From contig OY757907.1 of assembly GCA_963585895.1 (NCBI GenBank), positions 109,537,486 through 109,601,485 on the forward strand: 64,000 nt of DNA. Reading direction: 5' to 3'. Source of the stretch: Sepioteuthis lessoniana. Taxonomy: Eukaryota > Mollusca > Cephalopoda > Myopsida > Loliginidae. Positions 21,230 to 32,220 of the stretch are shown here, piece after piece; the stretch's first letter is position 1; every line of letters starts with the position of its first letter. Both the position numbers and the translations under genes were made by a program. A model generated the notes under the pieces. It saw nothing but the letters and a program-made list of their open reading frames with translations. It was not told where the DNA came from and searched no databases.

Positions 21230-21755
21230 ATCTGTGTGGTTTCTTCATAGTTTTTTGCACACTGTAATAGGGTTTCAAGTATTCTTATCTAATACAAATA
21301 ATTTCAACTCAGTTGTATGGTTTCAGACATTCCTATCTAATATTGATAATTATATGGTTTCATGTAATTTTAAAAGTTTTGTTGGCACTCAGTTATATGG
21401 TTTCAGGTAACTTGAATTGATCCTTAGTAAGGAATTAAAACTTCAACTAATTAAGAATACAATTTACAGTTTTATAACATCAGGTTTTCCAATTTAATAC
21501 TCTTTGAAAACAGTTGCTTGGTTTTAAGTATTCCTTTTTAATATCAATGGTTTATGCACAAGTATATGATTTCAGGTATTTCTTTTTAGTAATAAGCATT
21601 TGTAATGATTATTATATGGTTTCAAGTAATTTACAATGATAATAATCCTTATTAAATAATTATTTCTTTTAAGTAATTATTCTTAATACAAATAACTTAA
21701 ACAGTTATATGGTATCAAGTATTCCTATCAAATATAAATAATTTTCAAACAGATA
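21230..21755 (-). repeat. Family A minisatellite array without head
   Basis: At least eight diverged units on the plus strand containing ATATGGTTTCAAGTATTCCT with AT-rich spacers, about 55 to 65 bp each. Units of this kind occur inside A elements on the other strand (TGAAACCATTTAACTGTGTG). No head or tail is attached. Confidence 0.7.
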
Positions 21756-22124
21756 TAATATGCAGGATGTATTTTTGCTGAGGGATAAGACTCCCACCTC
21801 AGTAATGAGTGTTCTGAGTATGACACTAAACCATCTTATGGTGAGGCTTTAGACTTTGAAGCTTTTGGGAAGGTGGACTACCACTTCATTGCCATTACTC
21901 CCAGGTCTACTCTGACCCGGAGTGGTAGTACTAGTTAAGGTCCCATCTATCAGTCAAATCAAACTGTTTAACCATTTAACATTGTGCAAACAAATGACTG
22001 ATATTAAATTGAATTGTTAGCGTTACTTAGCAATAATTGAAACCATTTAATAGTGTGCAAACAAAACAGGTTTGGCTTGTTTAAGATGTTTCCTCCCAAC
22101 TATTCATTTCAAACCATGCATATT

Positions 22125-22160
<36 letters not shown>

Positions 22161-22215
22161 AGGATTTGGCATTGAATAATCTCTAATGGTTGATATGCCT
22201 TAAAACATTGCCAAT
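21756..22215 (+). mobile_element. Family A element
   Basis: Degraded head (GCTGAGGGATAAGACTCCCA, CTTCATTGCCATTACTCCCA), minisatellite, a (TA)n run at 22129-22156, and tail AGGATTTGGCATTGAATAAT with GGTTGATATGCC. Confidence 0.82.
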
Positions 22216-22224
22216 TAACTAGCA

Positions 22225-22345
22225 GATCTATCTGACCCATAGATAGGACCTTTATAGGTACTACCTCTCCAAAATCAGAGTGGACTTGGGAGTAATGGCC
22301 CTGATGGGTTACTCTGCAATCCTCAGATCTCTACAACTAGAACTT
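22225..22345 (-). mobile_element. Family A head fragment
   Basis: Plus-strand TGACCCATAGATAGGACCTT and GAGTGGACTTGGGAGTAATG are the reverse complement of the A head end. Confidence 0.7.
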
Positions 22346-22640
22346 TCAGAACATAATCATTCGCATATTAGTCTTTTAAGTTCTGTCATCATTTGATGGC
22401 AGTCTACTGTGACCTTTTACCTGACTAATAATTTTTTTAATCATTTTAATTTCTGGAATTGGAAAAAGAAAAAGTGGGTGTATTTTTTTTTCTTGTTTGA
22501 ATAATATCTGTCAATACCTTAAAATAGAAAACAGTTCCCTCCTCTTTTTATATCACTCAATATAGTTTTGGTGGATATGTCTTAACTGGAGATTACAATG
22601 ATTCACACTGAATGATCTATAATATTGTTTTCCTGATAAA

Positions 22641-23132
22641 ATTTACCTTTTGTAATTGGTGTTGAGTCATAATCCCAATAAACATTCAGGTTACTGGACT
22701 AATCTTTGTGCTTTTGTTAACACTATGTTCCAGTCATTCTATTTCAACTTCTTAAGATGTAACATCTGATTGAAAGAAAATACATTTCATAATGTCAGTT
22801 AACCATTACTTTTTACCAATTTCAAAATAACAAAAAACAGGCGATATACCAAATGGACCAATGCCTTATTCAAATATTTATCAAATATATAAATTTACCT
22901 TTTGTAATTTGTATTGTGTTACCATTCCAATAAACATTCAGATTATTGGACTAGACGTTTGTGTTTTTGTTAACACTAAGTTTCAGTCATTCTATTTCAG
23001 CTTCTTTAGGTGTAAAATCTGATTGGAAATAAGGGCATTTTTTAATGTCAGTTAACCATTACTGTTTACCAATTTCAAAATAAGAAAAAAAAACAGGCAG
23101 CATACCAAATGGACCAATGCTTTATTCTAAAT
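22641..23132. repeat. Old tandem duplication, ~252-bp unit
   Basis: Two direct copies start at 22641 and 22893, both with ATTTACCTTTTGTAATT, GTTAACACTA and AGTTAACCATTACT, and end near ACCAAATGGACCAATGC. About 10 percent divergence by eye. No coding content or link to families A to D is seen. Confidence 0.85.
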
Positions 23133-23228
23133 CTAATTGTAGATATGAGGAAGAATTGGACAAAATGTTAGTGCAACAATAAAACCAAAAAGAATTAGGG
23201 AAATAGTTCTGACAGTACTTGGAATTTA

Positions 23229-23263
23229 TGCACACACACACACACACACACACAGACATATAC

Positions 23264-23307
<44 letters not shown>
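23229..23307. repeat. (CA)n-(TA)n compound microsatellite
   Basis: A CA run at 23229-23252 is followed by a short mixed segment and a TA run to 23307. Confidence 0.95.
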
Positions 23308-23311
<4 letters not shown>

Positions 23312-23947
23312 AGGGAGAAAGAATGGACTTAATTATAAGAATTTTTCTCATTGAACAAACATGAACAAATTATAATATTCCTCTGTGAATACTAAAAAAT
23401 GGACAGAGTTGTATTTCCCACAAAACAATTTCCCTAATTATTTCATGAGGTTATTTTATTTCTTTGTTTTTTAGAACTCTGTCTTGTACTTGTTTGACCT
23501 AAAAAGGGGGGTGCTAGATTGATTTTTCTTCTATAAACATTTATCTGAAACAACTTTATCAATTTTACTATTCATTGGCTCAGACTAACTCAAGAGAGAG
23601 ACGTAGACAAATATAGACATAGAAAAATATACATACATAGGAATATTGATATGTTCATAGGCTAATGAGTAAAAAAAAGCATTTATTTTACTCAACAAAT
23701 ATTTATATTTGATATAATCTTCCTCAATGATAATTCACTGCTGAATATCAACTTCATAGAACAGAAATTATACATGAATGATTTCAGAGTATTGTTGAGC
23801 TACAGGTTATGGAAGGCAAAATATGGAATAAGTTTTAAAACATCTTTTTTTGCTTGAGTAGTCCAGTTTTTGAAAAAACGCAGTAAATCTAAATTTTCAT
23901 GATTAGCTCTATTATTCAAGCACGTTTTCATTAAAATTCAGCCCAGT

Positions 23948-24251
23948 ATGAGTGAGCAAGAAAAGAAACAACAAAGAATCTATGATTTGCTTAATGCCAA
24001 AACCAAGCCACAAAAATTTCCGAAATGATTAGTTTCTATATATCCTCCATCAAGCCTAGATCTTAACCCCGTTGATTAGGCTATATGGGACATTTTACAA
24101 AACAAAACAAATGCAACTTCCCATCCAAATATTGGTTCACTTTGGGACTGCTATTGAAGAGAAATAAAATAAAATGTCTGAAGAATTTATTTTGAAGGCA
24201 TGCAAATCATTTCGAAGGTGTGTTGATACAATAATGGAAAAAAATGGCGTC
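23948..24251 (+). pseudogene. Tc1/mariner-type transposase, internally deleted
   Basis: MSEQEKKQQRIYDLLNAKTK is followed directly by a C-terminal DDE block recognisable across frames: the line for YPPSSLDLNPVD, then GYMGHF/IWDILQNK, and codons matching MSEEFILKACKSFRRCVDTI and NGVHIE. The order N terminus then final aspartate block without the first two catalytic aspartates shows a large internal deletion, as in non-autonomous Tc1/mariner derivatives. Several frameshifts or stops are also present. No clear terminal inverted repeats were paired. Confidence 0.7.
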
Positions 24252-24340
24252 CATATTGAGTAAATTTACTGTTTTGTGTCTGGCTTCTTATTTTGTTGTT
24301 GATTTTTTAAAATTGAAATTAATCTTGTTTTATAATAGTC

Positions 24341-24343
<3 letters not shown>

Positions 24344-24373
<30 letters not shown>
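24344..24373. repeat. (ATT)n microsatellite
   Basis: About ten ATT units just downstream of the transposase remnant. Confidence 0.95.
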
Positions 24374-24456
24374 AGAATATTCCTAAATTTGTTTCTGCGT
24401 CCTGTTATACCCCTGTCAATCTATGATCTTATTGATATACTCTTCATGGCAATTAT

Positions 24457-24490
24457 GTATCCGTGCTCGCGGCACGATATAATGATGATA
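24457..24490 (+). mobile_element. Extreme 3' end of an RTE LINE
   Basis: TATCCGTGCTCGCGGCACGA followed by TATAATGATGAT matches the last ~35 bases of the RTE, including its terminal hairpin and ATG repeat. If real, this is an extremely 5'-truncated insertion. The short length leaves some doubt. Confidence 0.5.
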
Positions 24491-24569
24491 TCTTAAGAGG
24501 TTTGCTAAAAAAAAAAGAAGATCCTGCATTGTTGCGAAACTCTCACAATAAATGATTCAAACCCTGTCG

Positions 24570-24765
24570 GCAGAGCTTAAAATAAATCGATTGTATTCCA
24601 TGCTGAGAGTTAATACAACTCTACAAAGCAATGTCCTGAGAATGACACTGAACTGTATCTAGAGATCTGGGGAGTGTAGAGTTACCTTTCATTGCCATTA
24701 CTCCCAGCTCCACTCTTACTCGGAGAGGTTGTACCTGTTAGGGTCCCGTCTATAGATCAAATAGT
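24570..24765 (+). mobile_element. Family A2 head fragment
   Basis: GAGAATGACACTGAACTGTA, CTTTCATTGCCATTACTCCC and GTCCCGTCTATAGATCAAAT match the A2 head. No tail. Confidence 0.65.
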
Positions 24766-25592
24766 TCTGTTTAGAAATCATTCATAATCAACGGGACCAA
24801 ATGCAAAAAAAAAAAATTCTCAGTCAAATTAACTTCACAAAATAATGTAAATACGAACATACAGGGAGTGTGCTTCCCTAACCTCTTGACATAAAATAAC
24901 CCTAGATGGTTTTGCATGCCCCTAAAATCTATTTTCTTTCGAAGCATACGAAAAAAATATGGTGATTTCGTACAAGTGACATCTCCAGTGCCCCTTGTTT
25001 AGCTCCATCGTATCTTTAATGATGATGCAGATTCTGTTGCAAATTGCAAGCTACACACAAATTGGTTTTGAATTTTGAGTTGATATTCTCCAAAACTGGT
25101 TGCCAACCAAGGTCTGTTTTAAAAGTTATTGATGCTAGAAGGTAATGCTTGAAACTATGTAACTGAGTGCAAACAAATGATTATCATTAAATAGCTAGAG
25201 TTACCTGAAACCATGTAATGATGTATAAATTATTTGTATTAGAAATACTTGAAACTATAAAACAGTGTGCTAACAAATGATTATAGACAAGTAGTTGCAA
25301 TTGTAAAAAAAAAAAGAAGTTCAATGGAACATTGAAAATATTATTATGATTATGATAAAAAAAATTACAAAGGAACCTAATTTCAGAATTTGGTGTTTAT
25401 TTGCTATTAAACAAATAAGCCGAAACTTTATTTTCACTGTGGTCTATAATGAAGTTAGATGAATTGGAAGTAATGAAAGAAGCACTCCATAAATGCTGTC
25501 CATTCGGTAAATACATATTTATTCATGCAAAAAGTATCTAAATTGGTTATGTAAGGATTGTTTTTTAAGTTGCATTCAAATCATATAAAAAT

Positions 25593-25818
25593 AGTAAAGT
25601 TGGCGACTGTAGTTGAAGGCAGCGAGTACACTGAGGTGTAGGCTACTCCTTTCCCTGGATTACTCCACTTTACCCTTGATACGTACCTTATATTGCTGAG
25701 TGTTAAGCAAGGAGGTATCAAGTACCATTTTTAAAGTCTTTGGTATGACTCGACTTGGGATTGAACACAGGTCTCCCGGACCATTTTCGAACACTCTACC
25801 CGCTAGGCCAAGTAGGGA
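25593..25818 (-). mobile_element. Family C SINE with small internal deletion
   Basis: The head ends at 25818 (minus-strand GGCCTAGCGGGTAGAGTGTT and GTTCAATCCCAAGTCG), and the body has AGGGTAAAGTGGAGTAATCC. About 30 bp normally found after the GTGTAG block is missing. Confidence 0.88.
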
Positions 25819-26235
25819 TAAATTTTAAACTTAAAGCTGAATTGTGGTATTTCACCAACTTGATGACTGTGCTCAAAGAAATGATTACATTGTGAATGAG
25901 ACTGGAAAACATTGAATAAAACAGTAGTTATTGTATTTCTCACCGAGTGACCCCTGGATTAAGTGCATAAGAATTCTGGAAATATATTCAGTAGTAAAGA
26001 TGGGTGGGAACTTTTTATGTATGATACTGTGTATTGGATATTTTGCAGGTTCCCCGTAACCGCATGTAACAAACAAAACAAATATAGTTTTATAATATTA
26101 AAACATGTACAAATGAGTCAAATTTCAGAATGAATAAATAAGTCTAAACTTCATAAATCATTCCTGCAAGCAACTTAATGGCACTCTGCAACATTTTTTT
26201 TATTATTTTCAACGAGTTTACATCAGTACCATGTA

Positions 26236-26498
26236 TATCGGACATTGGCCTAGCGGTTAGAGTGTTCGCCAATCGCCCGGGAGACCTGGGTTCAATCCCA
26301 GGTCGAGTCATACCAAAGACTCAAAAAATGGTACTTGATGCCTCCTTGCTTAACACTCAGCATTATAAGGTATGGATCAAGGGTAAAGTGGAGCAATCCA
26401 GGGAAAGGAGTTGCGCCCTCCCCTACACCTTGTTGTAGTAGCTATCGAAAAGGGAGCCTTCGGGTCATCCTCGACTATGGTCGCCAACTTTACTTACT
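26236..26498 (+). mobile_element. Family C tRNA-derived SINE, full length
   Basis: The cleanest C head in the window: GGCCTAGCGGTTAGAGTGTT and CTGGGTTCAATCCCAGGTCG. Body complete to ATGGTCGCCAACTTTACTTA. It could still be transcribed by pol III judging by the boxes alone. Confidence 0.92.
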
Positions 26499-26504
26499 TA
26501 TATT

Positions 26505-27013
26505 TATATTATCATCCACAGACAGACAGTTTCATTGTATTACAACTCTTCAGTGTGGCTAGACACGTAGTACGCTTGAAGCTGGGTTCAATATCCGCCC
26601 TACCTTACGTTAGACAGTATCATACCCCAAGCCAACCAGCGAGCCATGTCAGCTCAGGAATTATAAGGCATTAAGTAGTAGCTTTCGTTTTGTTTACATT
26701 TATACCTTACCAGATACCAGAGTGCTCAATTCGTTCAGAGAGCTTTGCATTATGCGAGCGGCAGCCGTAAATTCCTTCACTCGAGTGCTCAACCCCCGTG
26801 GGGGAGCGTATATATTGTCATCTACAGACGGACTGTTTCATTGTATCACAACTCTTCAGTGTGGCTAGACATGTTGGACGCTTGAAGTTGAGATTGAAAC
26901 CAGCCCAACTTTACGTTAGACTTAGTATCATACCGCTCAGCCAAGAAGCAAACCATGTCAGCTCTGGAATGATAAGGCATAAAGTAGTAGCTTTCATTTT
27001 GTTTACATTTATA
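26505..27013. repeat. Direct repeat pair, ~200 bp each, 307 bp apart
   Basis: Copy 1 (26505-26706) and copy 2 (26812-27013) share CAACTCTTCAGTGTGGCTAG, the AACCATGTCAGCTC-type block and CATTTTGTTTACATTTATAC. The ~105 bp between them is GC-richer (GCGAGCGGCAGCCGTAAATT). The unit is unknown. LTR-like or satellite-like origin is possible. Confidence 0.8.
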
Positions 27014-27119
27014 CATGGTGTAAAGTCTTTATATTTGTGGTAATGGATACTTGCTTGGTATGGACTATTACCAAGATGAATCGATAAGATGAATGATGAT
27101 TAAAGACAGAGGGAGAACG

Positions 27120-28100
27120 AACATCTGCTGCTATGCCTGGTATGTTCCTTTATTGACCAAATCCCCCGAATGTAGTAGGGGCCGTAACCCCTGTGGCATC
27201 AGAGGTTATTTCCCTTTTGTTAGGATATTACACATGGTGTAACAGTTATCATTGTATAGAATGTGTTGAATAGTGATAGGCTATGTAAGTTATGCAGGTT
27301 GTGAAACAGGATTTGCAGCTGTGTCTTAAGGTAACAAAACACGGTAGAAATCCCACATGAATTGCATGGGTGGCATGCTGGAAAGAAGTGTGACTACGAG
27401 TATTGTGACGACGTCCTGAAAATTGTATAACCACGGAAGGTTTTCAACCCATGGGGGAAACCTAAGGAGCCGTCGAAAGAGTTGTTTGACATCATGCCGA
27501 TCTGGACATTGACCTTGTGCCAGATGGCCCAGGGATCCGAGGAGAACATAGTGAGACTGAAAGGGAATTAAGGAGCCGGCAGAAGAGTCGGTAGCCGTCA
27601 TGCTACTCTGTTCACTGGCCTTGTGCCAGTCAGTCCAGGGTTGAGAGGTAGAGAGAGGTCTGGTCTGTATGATACTTGATAAATGAGGAAGCTAAATGCC
27701 TTGAGATAATGCAGAGAAGAGTGAAGAAAGAGGATCTTAAAAGTCGAATAAATGTGAAGAAGCATGCGCTCTAAAGTTAAAAGTGGGTATGATTCCAAAA
27801 GAAATAAGTAGAGGTGCTTTGCAAAAGCCCTGAAGTTGATAAACATATAGAAACTGAGATGATTTGTTGTTTTTAGTTGACCCCGTACCAGGCTCAAAAA
27901 ATCAGAATGAAAAAGAAGCGGAGATGATTAAAGGTTTTAAGTTGGCCCTGTATCAGTCTCATGAAAGAAAAACAAAGATTCTTTATCTCCACTTCACTGA
28001 AGATTCTGTATCTCCCTTTGTCTGTATATCTTAGCCGTCACTCCACAATTTTGTACATTTCATAATAACAGGAAAATAAAAGAAGTTGATTATATTTTTT
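27120..28100. other. Unassigned low-AT region with internal repetition
   Basis: Less AT-rich than its surroundings. Two loose repeats begin at about 27463 (AAGGAGCCGTCGAAAGAG, then GACCTTGTGCCAGATGGCCC) and 27570 (AAGGAGCCGGCAGAAGAG, then GGCCTTGTGCCAGTCAGTCC). A further loosely similar pair is GTTGACCCCGTACCAGGCTC and GTTGGCCCTGTATCAGTCTC. An AATAAA lies at about 28074. Open frames up to about 100 codons exist on the minus strand, without recognisable domains. It may be a non-coding transcript, a satellite, or an unknown element. Confidence 0.4.
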
Positions 28101-28210
28101 TACATTAAGAGTTGTTGCCTCTTCATTTTTAGCATACAACAAATTGACTCAACATCACAAGGTCAAATCCTTGGCAAGACTGTTTGTATTTCTATTCACA
28201 TTGATACTTT

Positions 28211-28502
28211 AAGGTGTCTGTGGTGTAATGGTTATCGTCGTAGGAAATGGACACGGCGACATGAGTTCAAATCCTGACAAGACGGATTGTATTTCACATA
28301 GCACTAATACCCTTGGGAAAGGTATGAATCCAATTATTCTCCCTCCAGCTGTGGGTAAATAGTAGAGCAGACTTGGTTCTTCAGCCTTGGTGAGGCAACT
28401 AGTCTAGGAGAAGGAGAACTCTGAATTCAAACCTGTTAAACTCTGCTTAATAAATTGACCTTGTGTCATATCCTACGCGAGCCGAGAGTTGGTAAATATG
28501 TA
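28211..28502 (+). mobile_element. Family B tRNA-derived SINE, full length
   Basis: Head GGTGTCTGTGGTGTAATGGT and GAGTTCAAATCCTGACAAGA, central CCCTTGGGAAAGGTATGAAT and GCTGTGGGTAAATAGTAGAG, 3' CTAGGAGAAGGAGAACTCTG and TTGACCTTGTGTCATATCCT. The most intact B copy in the window. Confidence 0.92.
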
Positions 28503-28580
28503 TACTTTTAGGAAAGGCACAAATCTACCTTTTCTTCCCCCTGTTATAGATAAATAGCAGGGTAGATGGGGCTTTTAAGC
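28503..28580 (+). mobile_element. Family B SINE, left part (split by C)
   Basis: AGGAAAGGCACAAATCTACC and ATAGATAAATAGCAGGGTAG are B central domain. The element resumes at 28826 after a C SINE. Confidence 0.75.
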
Positions 28581-28820
28581 CATTGGCCTTGTGAGTAGAG
28601 TGTTCGCCAATGGTTCGGCAGACCTGGGTTTAATCCCAGGTTGAGTCACACCAAAGACTTTAAAAAAGGTACTTGATACCTCAGCAATATAAGGTACGTA
28701 TCAAGGGTAAAGTGGAGCAATCCAGGGAAAGGAGCAGCACCCTCTCCTACACCTCAGTGTAATAGCTATTGAAAAGGGAACCTTCTGATTGCCCTCGACT
28801 ATGGTCGTCAACTTTACTTT
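28581..28820 (+). mobile_element. Family C SINE nested in family B
   Basis: Head GGCCTTGTGAGTAGAGTGTT and CTGGGTTTAATCCCAGGTTG, body to CTATGGTCGTCAACTTTACT. The CTTGCTTAACACT segment is deleted. It sits between two halves of one B copy, so it is the younger element. Confidence 0.88.
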
Positions 28821-28825
28821 ACTAT

Positions 28826-28942
28826 ATCAACCAATCTGAGAGAAAGAAAATTCTCAATTCAAACCAGCTTAACTCCACTTAAAAATGACTTGGTGCTACA
28901 TTCTGCCTGTGGTAGACGGGTTGGATAAATATGTGGGGATTT
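28826..28942 (+). mobile_element. Family B SINE, right part
   Basis: AACCAATCTGAGAGAAAGAA, TCAATTCAAACCAGCTTAAC and GGTAGACGGGTTGGATAAAT complete the B copy begun at 28503. Confidence 0.78.
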
Positions 28943-29410
28943 AGGAATTAACAGTAAAAACTCCCAACCGGATATTGACTCGTCGGCTGCCAGATACAAA
29001 ATGTATAAACGCGTCGCCACGCATAAGGCTCCACGCATCCATCCGGTTAAAATCAGAAAAAAGAAAAATAATAAAATGTAAAGTAGCCAATGGGAAGCGG
29101 TCGCGCCAAAATTAGAAGGATTTTGGCGTGGCGAATTTGGAGCCGGTGGAGAGAGATAAATACTCAGGTTTTCTGTGAACCGATCTTTTTTTTTCGGGTA
29201 GTGACGTCGAACCGACAACACCGATTTTACTATCTGGTGTTTTGGACACCACGCTATGTTTTGGGACGTATCGTTGGTTAGTCCATTCACCAGGTAAATA
29301 AAGGAAAGTATGGAAGAAATGTTTTCGTCTTTTATCTGTTTCTATCTTTCCTTTGCAGATTTCTTTTGGGCCTTCTTTGGGCAAGGCATTGCACCGGCCA
29401 GTCAACGTGG
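28943..29410. other. GC-rich block, solo-LTR-like
   Basis: It begins TGTGGGGATTTAGG at about 28932, directly in the tail of a B SINE. On the plus strand it has CCAATGGGAAGCGGTCGCGC (CCAAT box), AGAGATAAATACTCAGG (TATA-like) about 65 bp later, and AATAAA at about 29298. This order fits U3 and R of an LTR, but no flanking duplication, partner LTR or coding part is seen. A host CpG promoter is the alternative. Confidence 0.35.
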
Positions 29411-31012
29411 GGTAAAATAATATAACCAAAATATGGAGTCAGATATCTTACGGCAACACAGCCTTGCCCTTAGCTACTGACCTTCATAAAAACCTTCAAA
29501 CCCCACAAATATAAACATGCTAAATATTTATGTAGAGAGCTTACCCTTCCTAAGGCATGTAAAATTTAGGTAAGATACTCTTCACTTGTACCCAGAGGAT
29601 CTCCCCACACACAACACCAACCCTCTCATTTAAGAGAGGGAAAGGTCTGGTATATTACTTCACACCTTAGGTGTTACTGATAGGACAAAGGATTTTTTTA
29701 TAATGATCATGCATGAATTTCAATTTGTGTTTTTCTGCTCCCACTGTAAAATGACTTCGTGTCAATTCTGACTTGGTGGGAAGTCAGGAAAATATTGCCT
29801 TTGATATTTCATGTATATTTTGTTAAGCAAATACATTGAAAATTCTAATGACCATTGAAATGACTCAGCAAATATTAATTGAAGAAACAAGCAATACCAA
29901 AGTTTCAGCATGTGAACAGAATGAATACATGTTTTGTTTTGGTTTTTAATGTTTTGTGAATATCAAGTCAGAAGAATACATTATAAAAGGTACTGAAAAG
30001 TTCTCAACACAACCAAGTGGGGAAATCATTTTTTTTATTTATTCCTTTATTTTTTGTGAAAAGTCTCAAGAAACTTGAGTAACTCTGAGTTATGAGTATT
30101 GAACTGTAAATTAATTATGTGCGTTATCATGAGATATTGTAAATTAAAGAAAACTTTCAGAAAGCTTTGTGTAACATACCCATACATGAATATGTGAAAT
30201 GTACATAGAATGTTCATAACTCATATATAGATAACATAGGAATCCCGAAACACGAAAACACTTACGACTTATTAGTTCAGGTATGAAACTTGATTACCTT
30301 TTTGAGTTTAAAGGTTTTTCGACATCAGGAGAGAGAGGGTTTTATTTTGACATCTCTGAATGATACATCCTCCCCACGCACGCGTGCACACCTGCGCTCA
30401 TGTTTGCACCTAACTAAACCCTGCGCTAAGTGAAAGGTTATCAGCCTAACTAAACCGAAAGGCAAGATATATAAAACAAAATCCCTCAGTCATTATATTA
30501 CATTTGCGGAAGAAAAAATCTGTTATGAATTTTGGAGACATCAGATATCCTTCTAAAGAGAATAGAAGCTCTAATTGATATTGAGAATATACGATGATGT
30601 TTTCTTTTTTGTGTATGTATGCAATATCAACGGGAATATATCATAAATACATTACACGAGGCACTTTTCACTTTGTCTGTGTATATAATATCAAGTAGTG
30701 ATGGACTCTGCTAGCCCGAGACAATTTTTATAAGTCACACTCCCAGTACCAAACCAGGTTATAGGATAAGTCTAAGTCTAAATATATTTGTATGATATTA
30801 AATTAGAAGAATATATTTGGAATACATTATGAAAAGCACTGAAATATTCTAGGCATAACCAAAAAGAATTCTTTTATTTCATTTTGATTTTGCATTAATT
30901 GTTTGATTTAATTTTTTGTTTTTTAATTGGGAAACAATGTGTTGAGGATGCTGAGCTGGCAAATGAATATTGTAGGAAAACTAGCTTCGGCGGTACATAT
31001 ACTAAAAATAGG
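29411..31012. other. Gene-free stretch, no recognised element
   Basis: AT-rich. A CpG-bearing CGCACGCGTGCACACC lies at about 30377 and short simple repeats are scattered. I see no open frame or family match. Confidence 0.5.
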
Positions 31013-31322
31013 AAAACATGTGCATTTCAAAGCTTCAATATATGCACATAGTTCTCAAAAAGAGGAAACAATATTACAGGGAATATCTTCCTTTTTTTTA
31101 TTATGAATTGAATCCTTTTTTTTTTTTTTATGAATCCTTTTGTTATGAATTGAATTACTATGACAAGAAAATCTGGCGAACATTTAAACACGACATATGG
31201 AAACACTGGACAGCTGTTTCAACCTTATTAGGTCCCTTCAGCAGTGTATACCATGATCTCCACCACAGGAGATCAAACCAGTGACCACAGATTGCAGTGC
31301 CAAAACTCTACAACTGAGCCAT
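31013..31322 (-). mobile_element. tRNA-headed SINE of a fifth family, arm of an inverted repeat
   Basis: On the minus strand the head has GGCTCAGTTGTAGAG (A box, 31306-31320) and GGTTTGATCTCC (B box, about 31269-31280), close to tRNA consensus. The body holds AGGGACCTAATAAGGTTGAA and CAGTGTTTCCATATGTCG. The segment 31013-31212 recurs inverted at 31531-31685. The family differs from B, C and D. Confidence 0.75.
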
Positions 31323-31530
31323 AAGTTCATATAGCACACAAGTGACACCAAATTAACTAGTCATGGTAATTCGCGACCAATTAACCTAAATGTGTCTTGC
31401 AAGTTAGATCCATATTCTTTATAGAGGACACGGTCACCTCCAGGGCCACGTCTTGCCATGAAGATTAGAAGTACGCACCCGCATAATTATAATGACCTCA
31501 AGGGCAAGGATATAGATCTACATTTTCGGT

Positions 31531-31685
31531 CCAGTGTTTCCGTATGTTGTGCGTTAGTGTTTGCCGGATTTTCTCGTCATGGTAATTCTATTCATAATTA
31601 AAAAACGTATGGTGCATATCTTCGCAGTAATATTGTCTTCTCTTTTTGACAACTATGTGCATGTAGAAGCTTTGAAAAAATGTTT
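31531..31685 (+). mobile_element. Second copy of the 31013 element, inverted
   Basis: CCAGTGTTTCCGTATGTTGT, TTTTCTCGTCATGGTAATTC and ACAACTATGTGCATGTAGAA match the reverse complement of 31013-31212 at about 80 percent by eye. Its tRNA-like head is absent, replaced by unrelated GC-richer sequence. Confidence 0.72.
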
Positions 31686-31956
31686 TATTCGTATAGTAAT
31701 AAATATTTTGTAATAAAAAATCTTAATTCTTTTTTAGGGATGTCTTAGTGCAAATAAGGAGAATTTTTAGAAGTAATCTCTTCCGCATTGTTTGGAATTG
31801 CTTTATCGTGACAATTATTTTTATTTCGTAAAATTATTTGCTTTGAGGCAATTCAAAATAGCTGCAAATCTAACGATGATCCAGGTTTGAACAGAGTTCT
31901 GTCAACTAATTTTTGATGCCTGAAAAGTGCAAACCGTGTGAAATTTACTGAAGAAT

Positions 31957-32220
31957 CTGTGATGTGTACAGAAAAGCTTGTTTTAGTCTAAAAAATATTT
32001 ATGAATGGGCATGCCACTATAAATGCACATCAAAAAGACAGTCCATGGAGTGGACATATACTGGCACTGTGTTAAAAAAAAATTCCCAGATGCAGAAGTC
32101 AGTAAAGAAGATCATGCTGACAGTCTACTGGAATATGAAAGGACACATCACTGTTGATTTCCTTAAAAAAGGTGCAACGTTAAATAGGGCCTCCTACTAT
32201 GAACTCATTAGGCAAATTTC
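31957..32220 (+). pseudogene. mariner-like transposase, middle fragment
   Basis: The frame reads TEKACFSLKNIYEWACHYKC in its first half, then SVKKIMLTVYWNMKGHITVD and FLKKGATLNRASYYELIRQI, the block surrounding the first catalytic aspartate of mariner transposases (family form FWDxxGxxxxDFLxKGxT). Here the WD of that block is WN, so the catalytic Asp is lost. The following HDN and PDLxPxDFW blocks are absent. It is a truncated, dead copy, different from the one at 1198. Confidence 0.75.

Noticed and set aside
26236-26498. Possible functional tRNA gene
   Set aside because: Both pol III boxes are good, but the acceptor and anticodon stems do not close and the same head recurs with the C body at several sites, so it is a SINE.
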